A DNA stretch of 64,000 nt from Poindextera sp036494815 (GCA_036494815.1 DASXNV010000064.1:29146-93145), one strand, 5' to 3'; positions 10,251 to 20,015 are shown, counted from the first letter of the stretch. Notes: generated by a model from the sequence alone, not told the origin. Made by a program: numbers and translations.

Positions 10251-10901
10251 ATGGCCGAAGTGGTTCTGACCGGTGCCGCCGGACGGATCGAGGGCCGGTA
10301 TTCGCCGGGAAAGAAGGAAGGCGCGCCTATAGCGTTGATCCTGCACCCTCACCCCAAGGCGGGCGGGAACATGAACCACCCGGTCTCGGCCCAGCTGTTC
10401 CTGCTGTTCATGCAACGCGGCTTTTCGGTTCTGCGCTTCAATTTCCGCAGCGTGGGCCGCAGCCAGGGCGAGTTCGACGGCGGCATCGGCGAACTGGCCG
10501 ACGCGGCGACTGCGCTCGATTGGCTGCAGTCGACCAACCCCACCGCCTCCCAGACCTGGGTCGCCGGGTTTGATTTTGGCGCCTATATCGGCATGCAGCT
10601 GTTGATGCGTCGGCCGGAGACGGATGGCTTCATCTCGGTTTCGCCACCGACAAACATGTATGATTTCAGCTTCCTGGCCCCGTGCCCGGCCTCGGGTCTG
10701 TTCCTGCACGGCTCCAACGATTCGGTGGTGCCGCCGACTGAGGTCGAGCGCGTGGTGACCAAGCTGCGCACGCAAAAGGGCATCGTCATCGACTATGACG
10801 TCATCGACGGCGCCGACCATTTCTGGGCCCACAATCTGAAAGACGTAGAAAAGAACGTCGGCGGGTATCTGGACAAGCGCCTGGCCGCCAACCCGGCTTA
10901 A
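10251..10901 (+). CDS. Alpha/beta-hydrolase fold protein
   Basis: 216-residue protein of the short COG2945-like alpha/beta-hydrolase group. HPHPKAGGNMNHPV and FNFRSVGRSQGEFD are typical, and ADHFWAHN carries the likely catalytic histidine. The nucleophile elbow reads VAGFDFGAYIG, so the expected serine of GxSxG is Asp108. This could mean an aspartate-nucleophile hydrolase or a non-catalytic protein. An AGGAGG site lies just upstream of the ATG. It is divergent from the suf operon. Confidence 0.8.
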   Translation: MAEVVLTGAAGRIEGRYSPGKKEGAPIALILHPHPKAGGNMNHPVSAQLFLLFMQRGFSVLRFNFRSVGRSQGEFDGGIGELADAATALDWLQSTNPTASQTWVAGFDFGAYIGMQLLMRRPETDGFISVSPPTNMYDFSFLAPCPASGLFLHGSNDSVVPPTEVERVVTKLRTQKGIVIDYDVIDGADHFWAHNLKDVEKNVGGYLDKRLAANPA

Positions 10902-10954
10902 GTCTCTCGGTATTCGCCATCTTCATCGTCGCGGCGATGACGGTGAGGGTTGCG

Positions 10955-12067
10955 CTAAGGCCGAACGATCTTCCCCCCCGTCATCGGCGCTTTCACCCCC
11001 GTCGTGCCTGGAAAAGAAATCGGCAAGCCGTGCGCCGTGCGCGCGGCCAGATAGGCGAAGGCCTCGGCTTCGATCGAATCACCCCGCCAACCCGCCTCTT
11101 CGGCGGAGATGACCCGGGCCGTCAGAGCCTGACGCAGGGCCTGCATGATCGCCGGGTTATGGCGGCCCCCGCCGGCTGCGATCACCGTCTTCGGTCGATG
11201 GTCTTGCTCGAACCAATTGAGCGCGGCGGCGACCGCCTCCGCTGTGAAGGCCGCGAGGGTGGCGGCGGCGTCTTCAGTGGAAAGCCTGCGCACGCTCTCC
11301 AGCGAGAAATCGTAGCGGTCCAGCGATTTGGGCGGCGGGGCGCTGAAATAGGGATGGCCCAGTAGCGGCTCCAGCGCCTCGCGTGACACGGTTCCAGCCA
11401 GGGCCAGGCGGCCGTCCACGTCATAGCGCCCCAGGCCGCGCTCCTGCACCAACAGGTCGATCATGCCATTGGCCGGGCCGGTGTCGAAACCGTGGAACAG
11501 TTCGCCCTCGCCCAGCAGGGTGATATTGGCCACCCCGCCCAGGTTCAGCACCGCCACCGGCGACGGCAACCGGGCATAGCGGGCGAGGGCGGCGTGATAG
11601 ACGGGCGCCAGGGGCGCGCCCTCCCCGCCCGCCGCCACATCGTCCAGGCGAAAGGCGTGGGCGACGGGCAGGCCCAGACCGCGGGCCAGGATCTCGGCCT
11701 CGCCCAATTGCACCGTGCGGCCGATTCGATCTGTCGTCGGCCGCTCGTGCAAAACGGTCTGACCGTGGAAACCGACCAGGTCGATCTGGTCGGGACGCAG
11801 GCCGTGCTCGGCCAGGAAATCCAGGGCCGCGGCCAGGTGGGCCGCCGCCACCGCCCGCGCCGCCTCGGCGAACACCGCCGGCTCGGGCTCGCCCCGGGGC
11901 CAGCTACGCGCCTGGTCAGTCGCATCCTGCACCACCGCCCGCGTCTCCACCGATAGGCGGCGCTCCCCCGCAGGGCCAAAGGCGTGGATGGTCTCGCCAT
12001 CGGTCTCCAAGATCGCCATGTCGATGGCGTCCAAAGAGGTGCCGCTCATGAATCCCAGAACCCGCAT
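10955..12067 (-). CDS. anmK: Anhydro-N-acetylmuramic acid kinase
   Basis: Phosphorylates and opens 1,6-anhydro-MurNAc released during cell-wall turnover, giving MurNAc-6-phosphate for recycling. The start at 12067 places the diagnostic motif MRVLGFMSGTSLDAIDMAI at the N-terminus; longer in-frame starts add unrelated sequence. The protein has 370 residues, the family length. Other recognisable parts are DLVGFHGQTVLH, VLNLGGVANITLL and FDTGPANGMID. It is divergent from tyrS. Confidence 0.93.
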   Translation of the reverse strand: MRVLGFMSGTSLDAIDMAILETDGETIHAFGPAGERRLSVETRAVVQDATDQARSWPRGEPEPAVFAEAARAVAAAHLAAALDFLAEHGLRPDQIDLVGFHGQTVLHERPTTDRIGRTVQLGEAEILARGLGLPVAHAFRLDDVAAGGEGAPLAPVYHAALARYARLPSPVAVLNLGGVANITLLGEGELFHGFDTGPANGMIDLLVQERGLGRYDVDGRLALAGTVSREALEPLLGHPYFSAPPPKSLDRYDFSLESVRRLSTEDAAATLAAFTAEAVAAALNWFEQDHRPKTVIAAGGGRHNPAIMQALRQALTARVISAEEAGWRGDSIEAEAFAYLAARTAHGLPISFPGTTGVKAPMTGGKIVRP

Positions 12068-12375
12068 CACGTCTTCCCAAACTTGACCTTCAACCGCCGT
12101 CAGCGTAGCGGAAAACCCATGATCACCGCGGCCACATCGCGCAAGACCTACCGCCGCTCGCACACATAGCGGGCCGGCTGCCAGATCCTATTCGATTTAT
12201 GCGCCGCCCACCGGGTCGGCGGCATGTCAGCAAAACAGACGGTCTCCGACCTTCCCTTTCGAAGGAGACCTTCCCCGTGCCCACCCAACTATCGCCCCTT
12301 GCTGCAGACGCGCCGCTTGAGCGCCGGGGGGCGACGCTGCTACACGCGGCCACCCTTCACGAAAAAGCCGCTCCC
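12068..12375. other. Divergent anmK/tyrS intergenic region
   Basis: About 300 bases without a supported gene. The only structure I see is an inverted repeat GGTCTCC (12241-12247) / GGAGACC (12264-12270), which could form a small hairpin in the tyrS leader. An open frame runs into tyrS from 12199 but its N-terminal extension does not look like TyrRS. Confidence 0.4.
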
Positions 12376-13635
12376 ATGACGTCCTTCACCCCGCGCTCGG
12401 AACTGGTTCAGGTGCTGCAGGCGCGCGGCCACATCTATCAGGCGACGGACCTGGAGGGCCTGGACCGCGCCGCCCTGGAAGGGCCGATCAGCGCCTATAT
12501 CGGTTTCGACGCCACCGCCTCCAGCCTGCATGTGGGTAGCCTGGTGCAGATCATGACCCTGCGCCGGTTACAGCAGACCGGCCATCGCCCCATCGTGCTG
12601 ATGGGCGGCGGGACCACCAAGGTCGGCGATCCCTCCGACAAGAACGCCCAGCGCCCCCTGCTAACCGACGAGGTGATCGCCGCCAATATAGCCGGCATCA
12701 AGCGCGCCTTCACGCCCTTCCTGCGCTTTGGCGAGGGACCGACCGACGCCATCATGGTCAACAACGCCGACTGGCTGGAAAAGCTTGGCTATATCGAGTT
12801 CCTGCGAGACTATGGCGTGCATTTCACCATCAACAAGATGCTGGCCTTCGAGTTCGTCAAGACCCGGCTGCAGAACGAGCAGCCCCTGACCTTCCTCGAA
12901 TTCAACTACATGCTCATGCAGGCCGCCGATTTTCTGGAACTCAATCGCCGGTACGGTTGCCGGCTGCAGTTCGGCGGCTCCGAGCAATGGGGCAATATCG
13001 TCAACGGCATCGAACTGATCCGCCGCACAGAAGCCCGCGAGGCCTTCGGCCTGACCGCACCGCTCGTGACCACCGCCTCGGGCGCCAAGATGGGCAAGAC
13101 GGTGGACGGGGCCGTTTGGCTCAACGCCGAGATGCGCAGCCCCTATGATTACTGGCAGTTCTGGCGCAACACCGAGGACGCCGATGTGGGCCGCTTCCTG
13201 CGCCTGTTCACCGACCTGCCCCTGGACGAGATCGCCCGGCTGGAAAGCCTGGCCGGGGCCGAGATCAACGAAGCCAAGAAGGTGCTGGCCAACGAAGCCA
13301 CCACCTTGCTGCATGGCCGCGAGGCGTCTGAAACCGCCGCCGCCGCCGCGCGTCAGGCCTTCGAGGAAGGTCGCCTGTCCGACGACCTGCCGACCATCGA
13401 GATCGAGAAGGCCCAGTTGGAGGCCGGCGTCGTCCTGGCCAACGTCACCACCGACGCCGGCCTGGCGGGCTCGCGCTCCGAGGCCAGGCGTCTTGCCCAG
13501 GGCGGCGGCTTGCGGGTCAACGACAAGGCCGAGGTCGACGGCCAAAGGCTGTTGACCCTGGCCGACATCAACGCCGACGGGGTCATCAAGCTGGCCGCCG
13601 GCAAGAAGAAGATCGTGCTGGTGCGTCCGATCTGA
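12376..13635 (+). CDS. tyrS: Tyrosyl-tRNA synthetase
   Basis: Charges tRNA-Tyr. The 419-residue class I synthetase starts at the ATG at 12376. The HIGH-type motif is HVG at 52-54 within GFDATASSLHVGSL. The tyrosine-site segment is FGGSEQWGNI, and the KMSKS loop reads KMGKT at 238-242. A C-terminal S4-like RNA-binding domain follows, with SRSEARRLAQGGGLRVN. This is the standard TyrRS architecture. Confidence 0.96.
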   Translation: MTSFTPRSELVQVLQARGHIYQATDLEGLDRAALEGPISAYIGFDATASSLHVGSLVQIMTLRRLQQTGHRPIVLMGGGTTKVGDPSDKNAQRPLLTDEVIAANIAGIKRAFTPFLRFGEGPTDAIMVNNADWLEKLGYIEFLRDYGVHFTINKMLAFEFVKTRLQNEQPLTFLEFNYMLMQAADFLELNRRYGCRLQFGGSEQWGNIVNGIELIRRTEAREAFGLTAPLVTTASGAKMGKTVDGAVWLNAEMRSPYDYWQFWRNTEDADVGRFLRLFTDLPLDEIARLESLAGAEINEAKKVLANEATTLLHGREASETAAAAARQAFEEGRLSDDLPTIEIEKAQLEAGVVLANVTTDAGLAGSRSEARRLAQGGGLRVNDKAEVDGQRLLTLADINADGVIKLAAGKKKIVLVRPI

Positions 13636-13658
13636 CGCGCGCCCATAGGGAGACGACC

Positions 13659-14129
13659 ATGAGCGATGGCCTGAAGGTAGGAGACGCCGCCCCCGAGTTC
13701 GACCTGCCAACCGATGGCGGCGGGAGCGTCTCTTTGAGCGCGCTCAAGGGCCAAAGCGTCGTCCTGTATTTCTATCCCAAGGACGACACCCCCGGCTGCA
13801 CCAATGAAGCCAAGGGCTTCACCGAGGCCGCGGCGGCGTTCAAGGCCACCGGAGCAGTGGTGGTGGGGGTCTCCAAAGACTCGGTGGCCAGGCATACCAA
13901 GTTCAAGGCCAAATACGATCTCGACCTGACCTTGGGCGCTGACGTCGAGGGCAAGGTGATCGAGGCCTATGGCGTGTGGGTCCAAAAGAGCCTGTACGGC
14001 CGAAACTATATGGGTATCGAGCGCGCGACCTTCCTCATTGGCCCCGACGGCCGGATCAAGCAGGTCTGGCGAAAGGTCAAGGTGCCCGGCCACGTGGCCA
14101 GTGTGCTCAAAGCGGCGAAAGAAGGTTGA
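13659..14129 (+). CDS. bcp: Thioredoxin-dependent peroxiredoxin (Bcp/PrxQ)
   Basis: Reduces hydrogen peroxide and organic hydroperoxides in the cytosol. The 156-residue protein has the peroxidatic Cys47 in KDDTPGCTNEAKGF. The resolving cysteine usually found five residues later is lysine, and Cys47 is the only cysteine, so this is a 1-Cys form needing an external thiol. It follows tyrS by 23 bases on the same strand and may be cotranscribed. Confidence 0.93.
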   Translation: MSDGLKVGDAAPEFDLPTDGGGSVSLSALKGQSVVLYFYPKDDTPGCTNEAKGFTEAAAAFKATGAVVVGVSKDSVARHTKFKAKYDLDLTLGADVEGKVIEAYGVWVQKSLYGRNYMGIERATFLIGPDGRIKQVWRKVKVPGHVASVLKAAKEG

Positions 14130-14316
14130 GCGTCTGCCGCTAGCGAGGCGCTCGAATCAACTAACAGCCATTTTTCCGCGTCAAGCGAATTACCGTCGCC
14201 TTGGGGGGTGACATAGTCGCATATCCCCGCCCAAACTAAACCTGCGGGCGGGGCGCCAATGGGTCTTCACGCTTTGCGGGGGTGGCGCGGTCCGCGGTGA
14301 TGTCCAAGCCTGGCGC

Positions 14317-14568
14317 GTGACCTTGGGCGAAACCGGTCGTATCGAAGGCGACATTAAGGCCGACACTATCGAGGTGCGCGGCCAGATCTATGGCTCGATT
14401 CAGGCCGCCCAGGTGCGCGTGGCGGCCACTGGTCGGGTCGAGGGCGACATCACCCACGACCAGCTGACTATAGAGGCTGGCGCCTATTTCCAGGGCCGTA
14501 GCATCAAGAGCCAAGCCCCCGGCGGCGGCGACCTGATCATGATCGCCAACGCCGCCCGCCACGCTTAA
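14317..14568 (+). CDS. Truncated bactofilin (polymer-forming cytoskeletal protein)
   Basis: The 83-residue product reads TGRIEGDIKADTIEVRGQ and ATGRVEGDITHDQLTIEAGA, clear rungs of the bactofilin beta-helix. The GTG at 14317 begins mid-domain. Bactofilin-like sequence (AVRGDVQAWRVTLGE) continues in frame upstream to about 14280, with no ATG before a stop at 14209. Roughly half of a normal 150-170-residue bactofilin is therefore missing. It may be a decayed bacA-type gene or use a rare start codon. It sits beside prfB, where Caulobacter, as I recall, has bacA. Confidence 0.65.
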   Translation: MTLGETGRIEGDIKADTIEVRGQIYGSIQAAQVRVAATGRVEGDITHDQLTIEAGAYFQGRSIKSQAPGGGDLIMIANAARHA

Positions 14569-14573
14569 AAGGC

Positions 14574-15699
14574 TTAGGCGGCTTCTCCACCGTCCCGCGT
14601 CACCCCGACCCTCTGGGCCAGGGACGCGCCCATGAACGCATCCAGGTCGCCGTCGAGCACGCCTTGCGTGTCCGAGGTCTCCACGTCGGTGCGCAGGTCC
14701 TTGACCAGCTGATAGGGCTGCAGGACGTAGGACCGGATCTGGTGGCCCCAGCCGATATCAGTCTTCTGGTCTTCCATAGCCTGGGCGGCGGCCTCCCGCC
14801 GTTGCAGCTCCAGCTCGTAGAGCCGGGCGCGCAGCATTTTCCAGGCTTCGTCCCGGTTAGCGTGCTGCGAGCGACCCGCTTGGCAGGCCACGGCGACCCC
14901 GGTGGGGATGTGGGTCAGGCGCACGGCCGAATCGGTCTTGTTGATGTGCTGGCCGCCAGCGCCGGAGGCGCGATAGGTGTCGGTGCGTACGTCGGCGGGA
15001 TTGATGTCGATGATGATGGTGTCGTCCACCACGGGATAGACCCAGGCCGAGGCGAAACTGGTATGACGCCGGGCGCTGGAATCGAACGGCGAGATGCGCA
15101 CCAGCCGGTGGACCCCAGCCTCCGTCTTCAGCCAGCCATAGGCGTTCTGGCCCTTGATCTGCAGGGTCGCCGACTTGATCCCGGCCTGTTCGCCCGCGGT
15201 TTCTTCGATCAGTTCCACGGTCATCCCATGGGCGTTGGCCCAGCGGGTGTACATGCGCAGCAGCATGCCGGCCCAGTCGCAGGACTCAGTGCCGCCGGCG
15301 CCGGAATTGATTTCCAGATAGGCGTCGTTGCCGTCGGCCTCGCCCGACAACAGGGCTTCCAACTCCGCCCGCGCGCCGCGCTCCTTCAACGCCGCGAGTT
15401 GGCCGCGCGCATCGTTCAGCAGGTCCTCGTCGCCCTCGGCGTCCGCCAGTTCGGCATATTCCAGGGCCTCGGCCAGGCCCGACTCCAGGCTGCGCACCGC
15501 GTCCACCTGGCCGGCCAAGCGCGTGCGCTCGCGCATCAGGGCCTGGGCGTCGGCGGGGCGGTCCCACAGCGTCGGGTCCTCGACCCGGGCGTTCAGCTCA
15601 TCGAGCTTTCGAAGCGCAGGGTCCCAGTCAAAGACGCCTCCTGAGCAGTCCGACGGACTGCTCGATGTCAGCCGCGGCGGCCTCGACATCCGGTCTCAT
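14574..15699 (-). CDS. prfB: Peptide chain release factor 2 with programmed +1 frameshift
   Basis: RF2 recognises UGA and UAA and triggers peptide release. Translation starts at the ATG at 15699 and runs 23 codons to an in-frame UGA at 15630-15628. A +1 shift there joins the main frame, giving about 374 residues. The tRNA-mimic domain is normal, with the GGQ loop in RASGAGGQHINKTDS. The alternative is a single-frame start near 15689, but the shift site (15628-15642) is textbook. Confidence 0.95.
15628..15642 (-). promoter_or_regulatory. prfB autoregulatory frameshift site
   Basis: On the minus strand the site reads AGGAGGCGTCTTTGA then C. A Shine-Dalgarno-like AGGAGG lies three bases before the slippery CTT codon and the UGA stop. 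This is the same geometry as E. coli prfB. When RF2 is scarce, ribosomes pause at UGA and slip +1 from CTT to continue RF2 synthesis. Confidence 0.93.
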
Positions 15700-15792
15700 G
15701 GTGATCTCCTAACAGGGGCGCGCCTGATAGCCCGCTTAGCCCTCGGCTTCAATGGGTGGGCGACGTCGCCGTTTTCGCTAATGCCGTTTTCG

Positions 15793-18225
15793 CTAATACA
15801 GCCCGTTCAGATCGGTCGGGGGCTTTTTCGGCGGCGGCGCGCCGGCCGCGGGCGGGCCGCCGGGGACCGGCTTCAGCTGGCCGTTAGGGCTGAGCAGCGC
15901 TCCGGGGACCTGCTCGTCCAGCGGCGTCATGGGCAGGGGCTTGGGCTCTGTGCCCGGACGGAAGGCCTCGCGAATACCGCGGACCATGCCGTATTTGACG
16001 TCTTTGGGCGGACGGAAGTCGTGCACCGGAGTGCCCTTGAGCGCGGTCTGCATGAAATCGATGAAGATCGGCACCGCGTCCACCGCCCCGGTCTCGTTGT
16101 TGCCCAGGGAGCGGTTGTCATCGAAGCCGACGAACACCCCCACCACGATGTCGGGGCTGAAGCCCACGAACCAGGCGCTGCGGAAATCGTTTGTGGTGCC
16201 GGTCTTGCCGCCGATGGGCCGGCCCAAGCTGCTGGCCTGGGCGGCGGTGCCACGCTGGACCACGCCCTGCAGCATGGTGGTGATCTGGTAGGCGGTGACC
16301 GGATCCATGATCTGCTCACCGCCCGGAGGGATGCGCGGCGATTCCTCACCGTTGAAAGCGCTGGCGCATTTGGCGCAGTCGCGCTGGTCGGCGTTGAGCA
16401 CCGGCTTGCCCTGGCTGTCCTCCACTACCTCGATCAGGTGCGGGTTGACCCGCCGCCCCCCGTTGACGAAGGCCGAATAGGCCGCGGTCAGCTTGAACGG
16501 CGTGGTCTCCCCCGCCCCCAGGGCCATGGCCAGCACCGGATCCATATTGGTGACGACCCCGGCGCGCTTGGCCAGGTCGATGATCTTGGGCATGCCCACC
16601 GCCTGGGCCAGGCGCACGGTCATGGTGTTCAAGGACAGCTCCAGCCCTCGCCGGAGCGGCAGCATGCCCAGATAGCCCTTGTGGAAATTTTCCGGCGACC
16701 ACACCTCGCCGGCCTTGGCCCCCGGCAGTGAGATCGGACCGTCCAGCACCTGGCTGGCCGGCGTATAGCCGTTCTCAAGCGCGGTCGCGTAGACGAACGG
16801 CTTGAACGAGGAACCGGGCTGGCGATTGGCCTGGGTGGCGCGATTGAAATTGGACAGGGAGAAGCTGTAGCCGCCGACCATGGCCAGGGTGCGCCCGCTC
16901 CACGGGTCGATGGCCACCAGGGCGCCATTGACCAGGGGCACCTGGCGCAGGTTGTAGACCCCCGGCGAGGCTGGTTCGACAAAGATCAGGTCGCCCCGGC
17001 TCAGCGCCTTCTTGCCCGCCTGGGCCCAGACCACGTCGGCGCTCTCCAGCACCCCGCGCCCGCCGCCATCGGCCTGCACCACGCGCACTATGCCGCCAGC
17101 GGCCGATTCAACCCGGGCGGCGCGCCAGTCGCGACGCTCCGACGGCGGGGTCGAGGCCTGGGCCTGTTTCTGCCAGCCATCGTCAGCGTCCACATGGCCC
17201 CAGGCGCCTCGCCATCCATGGCGACGGTCGTAATTCTCCAACCCCTTCATCAGCGCCACCCGCGCCGCCGTCTGCAGGCGCGGATCCAGGGTGGTGCGCA
17301 TGTAATAGCCGCCCTCGTCGAGCTTCTTGCCCAAGGTGGCGATGCCCCGCTGGCGCACTTCTTCGACGAAATAGTCGGCGTCATGATATTTCGCCCGCGT
17401 CGGGGCGGTCTGGACGACCAGATCCTCCTTCATCGCCGCTTCGGCCTGGGCGCGCGTGACCATGTTCAGGTCGGCCATCTGGCTGAGCACGAAATTGCGC
17501 CGGCGGATGGCGGCGGCCTTGTTGCGCACGGGATGATAATTGTCCGGCCCCTTGGGCAGCGCCGCCAGGTAGGCGCACTCGGCCAGATCCAGCTCGGACA
17601 GCGGCTTGCCGAAATAGTTATAGGCGGCGGCGACCACCCCATAGGAGTGATAGCCGAGCCAGATCTCATTCAGATAGAGCTCAAGGATGTGCTCCTTGCT
17701 CATCGACTGTTCCAGCCGATTGGCGAGGATGGCCTCCTTCATCTTGCGCCCGACCGTGGCCTCGTTGTTCAAGAGCACGTTTTTGGCCACCTGTTGGGTG
17801 ATGGTCGAGCCACCCTCCAGCCGCTTGCCGTGGCTGGCGTTCATCACGTCCTTGGCCATGGCCCGCAGCAGGCCCATGGGATCGACGCCGCCATGCTTGA
17901 AGAAATTATGGTCCTCGGCGGCCAGGAAGGCGTTCACCACCTGGGCCGGGATCTGGTCGTAGGAAACGAAGATCCGGCGTTCCTTGGAATATTCGCCGAT
18001 CAGGGTGCCGTCCCAGGCATAGACCCGCGTCGCCGTCGGCGGGCGATAGTCGGCGAGATCGGCGGCGTCGGGCATGTCGTGGAACAGCCACGCCGCATAG
18101 ACGGCCAGGGAAAATCCGGCCACGGCGATCAGGCTCAGCACTATAACGCCGGCGGTCGCGATCCATCGCTGCGGAAAGTTCAACGCCGAAGCCTCCACGG
18201 GACGAACCGCGCCCGCATGGATCAC
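15793..18225 (-). CDS. Class A penicillin-binding protein 1A
   Basis: Bifunctional peptidoglycan synthase of 810 residues. An N-terminal membrane anchor (about residues 20-45) precedes a GT51 transglycosylase domain with the catalytic Glu in AAEDHNFFKHGG. The transpeptidase domain carries SSFK (GSSFKPFVYA), the SLN triad in LSLNTMTVR and KTGTT. The C-terminal tail is proline-rich. It lies between prfB and amiC, so the locus links cell-wall synthesis and remodelling. Confidence 0.94.
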   Translation of the reverse strand: MIHAGAVRPVEASALNFPQRWIATAGVIVLSLIAVAGFSLAVYAAWLFHDMPDAADLADYRPPTATRVYAWDGTLIGEYSKERRIFVSYDQIPAQVVNAFLAAEDHNFFKHGGVDPMGLLRAMAKDVMNASHGKRLEGGSTITQQVAKNVLLNNEATVGRKMKEAILANRLEQSMSKEHILELYLNEIWLGYHSYGVVAAAYNYFGKPLSELDLAECAYLAALPKGPDNYHPVRNKAAAIRRRNFVLSQMADLNMVTRAQAEAAMKEDLVVQTAPTRAKYHDADYFVEEVRQRGIATLGKKLDEGGYYMRTTLDPRLQTAARVALMKGLENYDRRHGWRGAWGHVDADDGWQKQAQASTPPSERRDWRAARVESAAGGIVRVVQADGGGRGVLESADVVWAQAGKKALSRGDLIFVEPASPGVYNLRQVPLVNGALVAIDPWSGRTLAMVGGYSFSLSNFNRATQANRQPGSSFKPFVYATALENGYTPASQVLDGPISLPGAKAGEVWSPENFHKGYLGMLPLRRGLELSLNTMTVRLAQAVGMPKIIDLAKRAGVVTNMDPVLAMALGAGETTPFKLTAAYSAFVNGGRRVNPHLIEVVEDSQGKPVLNADQRDCAKCASAFNGEESPRIPPGGEQIMDPVTAYQITTMLQGVVQRGTAAQASSLGRPIGGKTGTTNDFRSAWFVGFSPDIVVGVFVGFDDNRSLGNNETGAVDAVPIFIDFMQTALKGTPVHDFRPPKDVKYGMVRGIREAFRPGTEPKPLPMTPLDEQVPGALLSPNGQLKPVPGGPPAAGAPPPKKPPTDLNGLY

Positions 18226-18382
18226 GCTCTAGCGCGTGTTGGGACGATCGCAAAGACGCCCCAGTTTGCGCCCATGGGGATTTCAGAGCGAATCAAACGC
18301 TAGCAAACCCCGCCTATCCCAGCCGTCGCGGGAATGGGCGGACTAAAAGTCAGATCCCTGAGCGCAAGGCCGGCCCACCAAC

Positions 18383-19627
18383 CTACCGCGACGCAATCCG
18401 GGTCTGGCCGGCGAAGTAGTCGTCGATGGAGTCGCCCACCGCGTTCATGAACCTGGCCCGTTGAGCCGAGCTTTTCATGCGCGATTCATCCTCAGGATTG
18501 GTGATGAAGCCCATTTCCAGCAGCACCGCGGGCACGTCCGGGGCCAGCAGGACCACGAAGCCCGCGTCGCGATGGCTATGCTGCAACAGCGGCACCCGGT
18601 CGCCCACGTGATTGAGCAGGTCCTCGGCGAAGGCAGCCGATCGGTTACGGGTGGAGCGCTGCGTCAGGTCCAGGAGGATCTGGTTCACCGCCCGATCGCG
18701 GCCCGGAAGGTTGACGTTGATGAACCAGTCATTGGCGCCCATCACGTTCTTGACCACCCGGTCCGAACCCTTGTCGGAGAGGGTGTAGACCGTGGCCCCC
18801 CGCATCTCCGAACTGGGTCCGGAATCGGAGTGCAGTGAAATGAACAGGTCGGCGTCAGCGCTGCGAGCGATCTGCACCCGCGTTTCCAGGGGCACAAAGC
18901 TGTCGCTGTCGCGGGTCATGACCACGCGGTAGCGGCCGGTCCGCTCCAGGCGGGCCTTGAGGGCCTTGGCCGCCGCAAGATTCATGTCTTTTTCGATGCT
19001 GTCGGCCCCGGCGGCGCCTGGGTCCTTGCCGCCATGACCGGCGTCGATGACGATCACCTTCTTCAGGCGCAATGGCTTGACGACGGGGACCGCCGCCGAA
19101 ACCGGCGCGGCTGGCGCTGAAATACGGACCAGGTGAGGCTCGGAGGCGACAGCCATCGTCGCGGCCTGCGCGGTCGGCGCCGGCTGATCGATAGCAGCCA
19201 GATCGATCACGTAGCGATAGACGGCGACCCCGTCGGACGGCGGCAGCAGGAAGCGGCGCTTGATTTCGGCCGGACGGGTGAGCTGCAGGCTGATTCTGGC
19301 CCCGCCGGCGGCGTTCTGAGCCGACCAAGCGCTGACCAGACCCACGCCATGACCTTGCGGCCCGGCGTCGGCGGACACCTTGGCCAAGCCGACCACCACC
19401 ATACGATCAGACGCACCGTCAGCGATCACCTGCCCCTTGGTCGGGCTGTCCAGTTCGATAACGACGCGGGTTTCGTGCTGATCGCCGCCCAGACGAACCT
19501 GCAACACACCAGACGCTGTTTCGGCGCCATGAGAGGATCCGGACAGGCCGAGGCAGGCCAGGGCGGCGACAACGCCGGCCAGTCGCCCCTGCGCCGAAAA
19601 AATAACCCTCTTCACCTGCGCACGCAT
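18383..19627 (-). CDS. amiC: N-acetylmuramoyl-L-alanine amidase (AmiC type)
   Basis: Periplasmic zinc amidase that cleaves septal peptidoglycan. The ATG at 19627 gives a good signal peptide (LAGVVAALACLGLSGSSHGA) and a 414-residue protein. An N-terminal AMIN domain (about 45-150) precedes an Amidase_3 domain beginning KKVIVIDAGHGGKDPGA, with the zinc histidine, then FISLHSDSG and the catalytic LLEMGFITNPEDE. A longer frame to 19864 adds unrelated basic sequence. It is divergent from rne. Confidence 0.93.
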   Translation of the reverse strand: MRAQVKRVIFSAQGRLAGVVAALACLGLSGSSHGAETASGVLQVRLGGDQHETRVVIELDSPTKGQVIADGASDRMVVVGLAKVSADAGPQGHGVGLVSAWSAQNAAGGARISLQLTRPAEIKRRFLLPPSDGVAVYRYVIDLAAIDQPAPTAQAATMAVASEPHLVRISAPAAPVSAAVPVVKPLRLKKVIVIDAGHGGKDPGAAGADSIEKDMNLAAAKALKARLERTGRYRVVMTRDSDSFVPLETRVQIARSADADLFISLHSDSGPSSEMRGATVYTLSDKGSDRVVKNVMGANDWFINVNLPGRDRAVNQILLDLTQRSTRNRSAAFAEDLLNHVGDRVPLLQHSHRDAGFVVLLAPDVPAVLLEMGFITNPEDESRMKSSAQRARFMNAVGDSIDDYFAGQTRIASR

Positions 19628-20015
19628 GCTTGGTCCGAAAATCCCGTCCGCTTTGAGCTCGACATCCGTTATCATCCGACGCCGTGCACAAACCGTTAAG
19701 CACGACTGAAGAGCCACCGCTTTCCTTTTTCGCGCGGTTGTTGCAAACTTGTGTCGCGCTTGGGACGCCCCGCATCGGGCGAGATCCGCGCACGGCGGCG
19801 TCGGCCTTGCTCTTATTTGGGCAAGATCGCCGCGCCTACCCCTCCGCGCCACCTGGCGCGTCAAGGATTAAACCTCATGGGCAGCGTCGCTTCCGACCGC
19901 TCAAAGCTGATGGTTCGATACGTCGTCAACGACGCGACGAACCCGCTTGCGCGCGCCCTCACGCACATCCGGCCCCCGGCGTTCAACGCCGGCGCGCGCC
20001 ACGGAGATAATTTGA
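19628..20015. other. Divergent amiC/rne promoter and rne leader region
   Basis: 388 bases without a supported gene; the short open frames here look random. It must hold the promoters for amiC and rne. A long rne leader would be in keeping with RNase E autoregulation, but I cannot identify a conserved structure or a convincing promoter. Confidence 0.4.
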
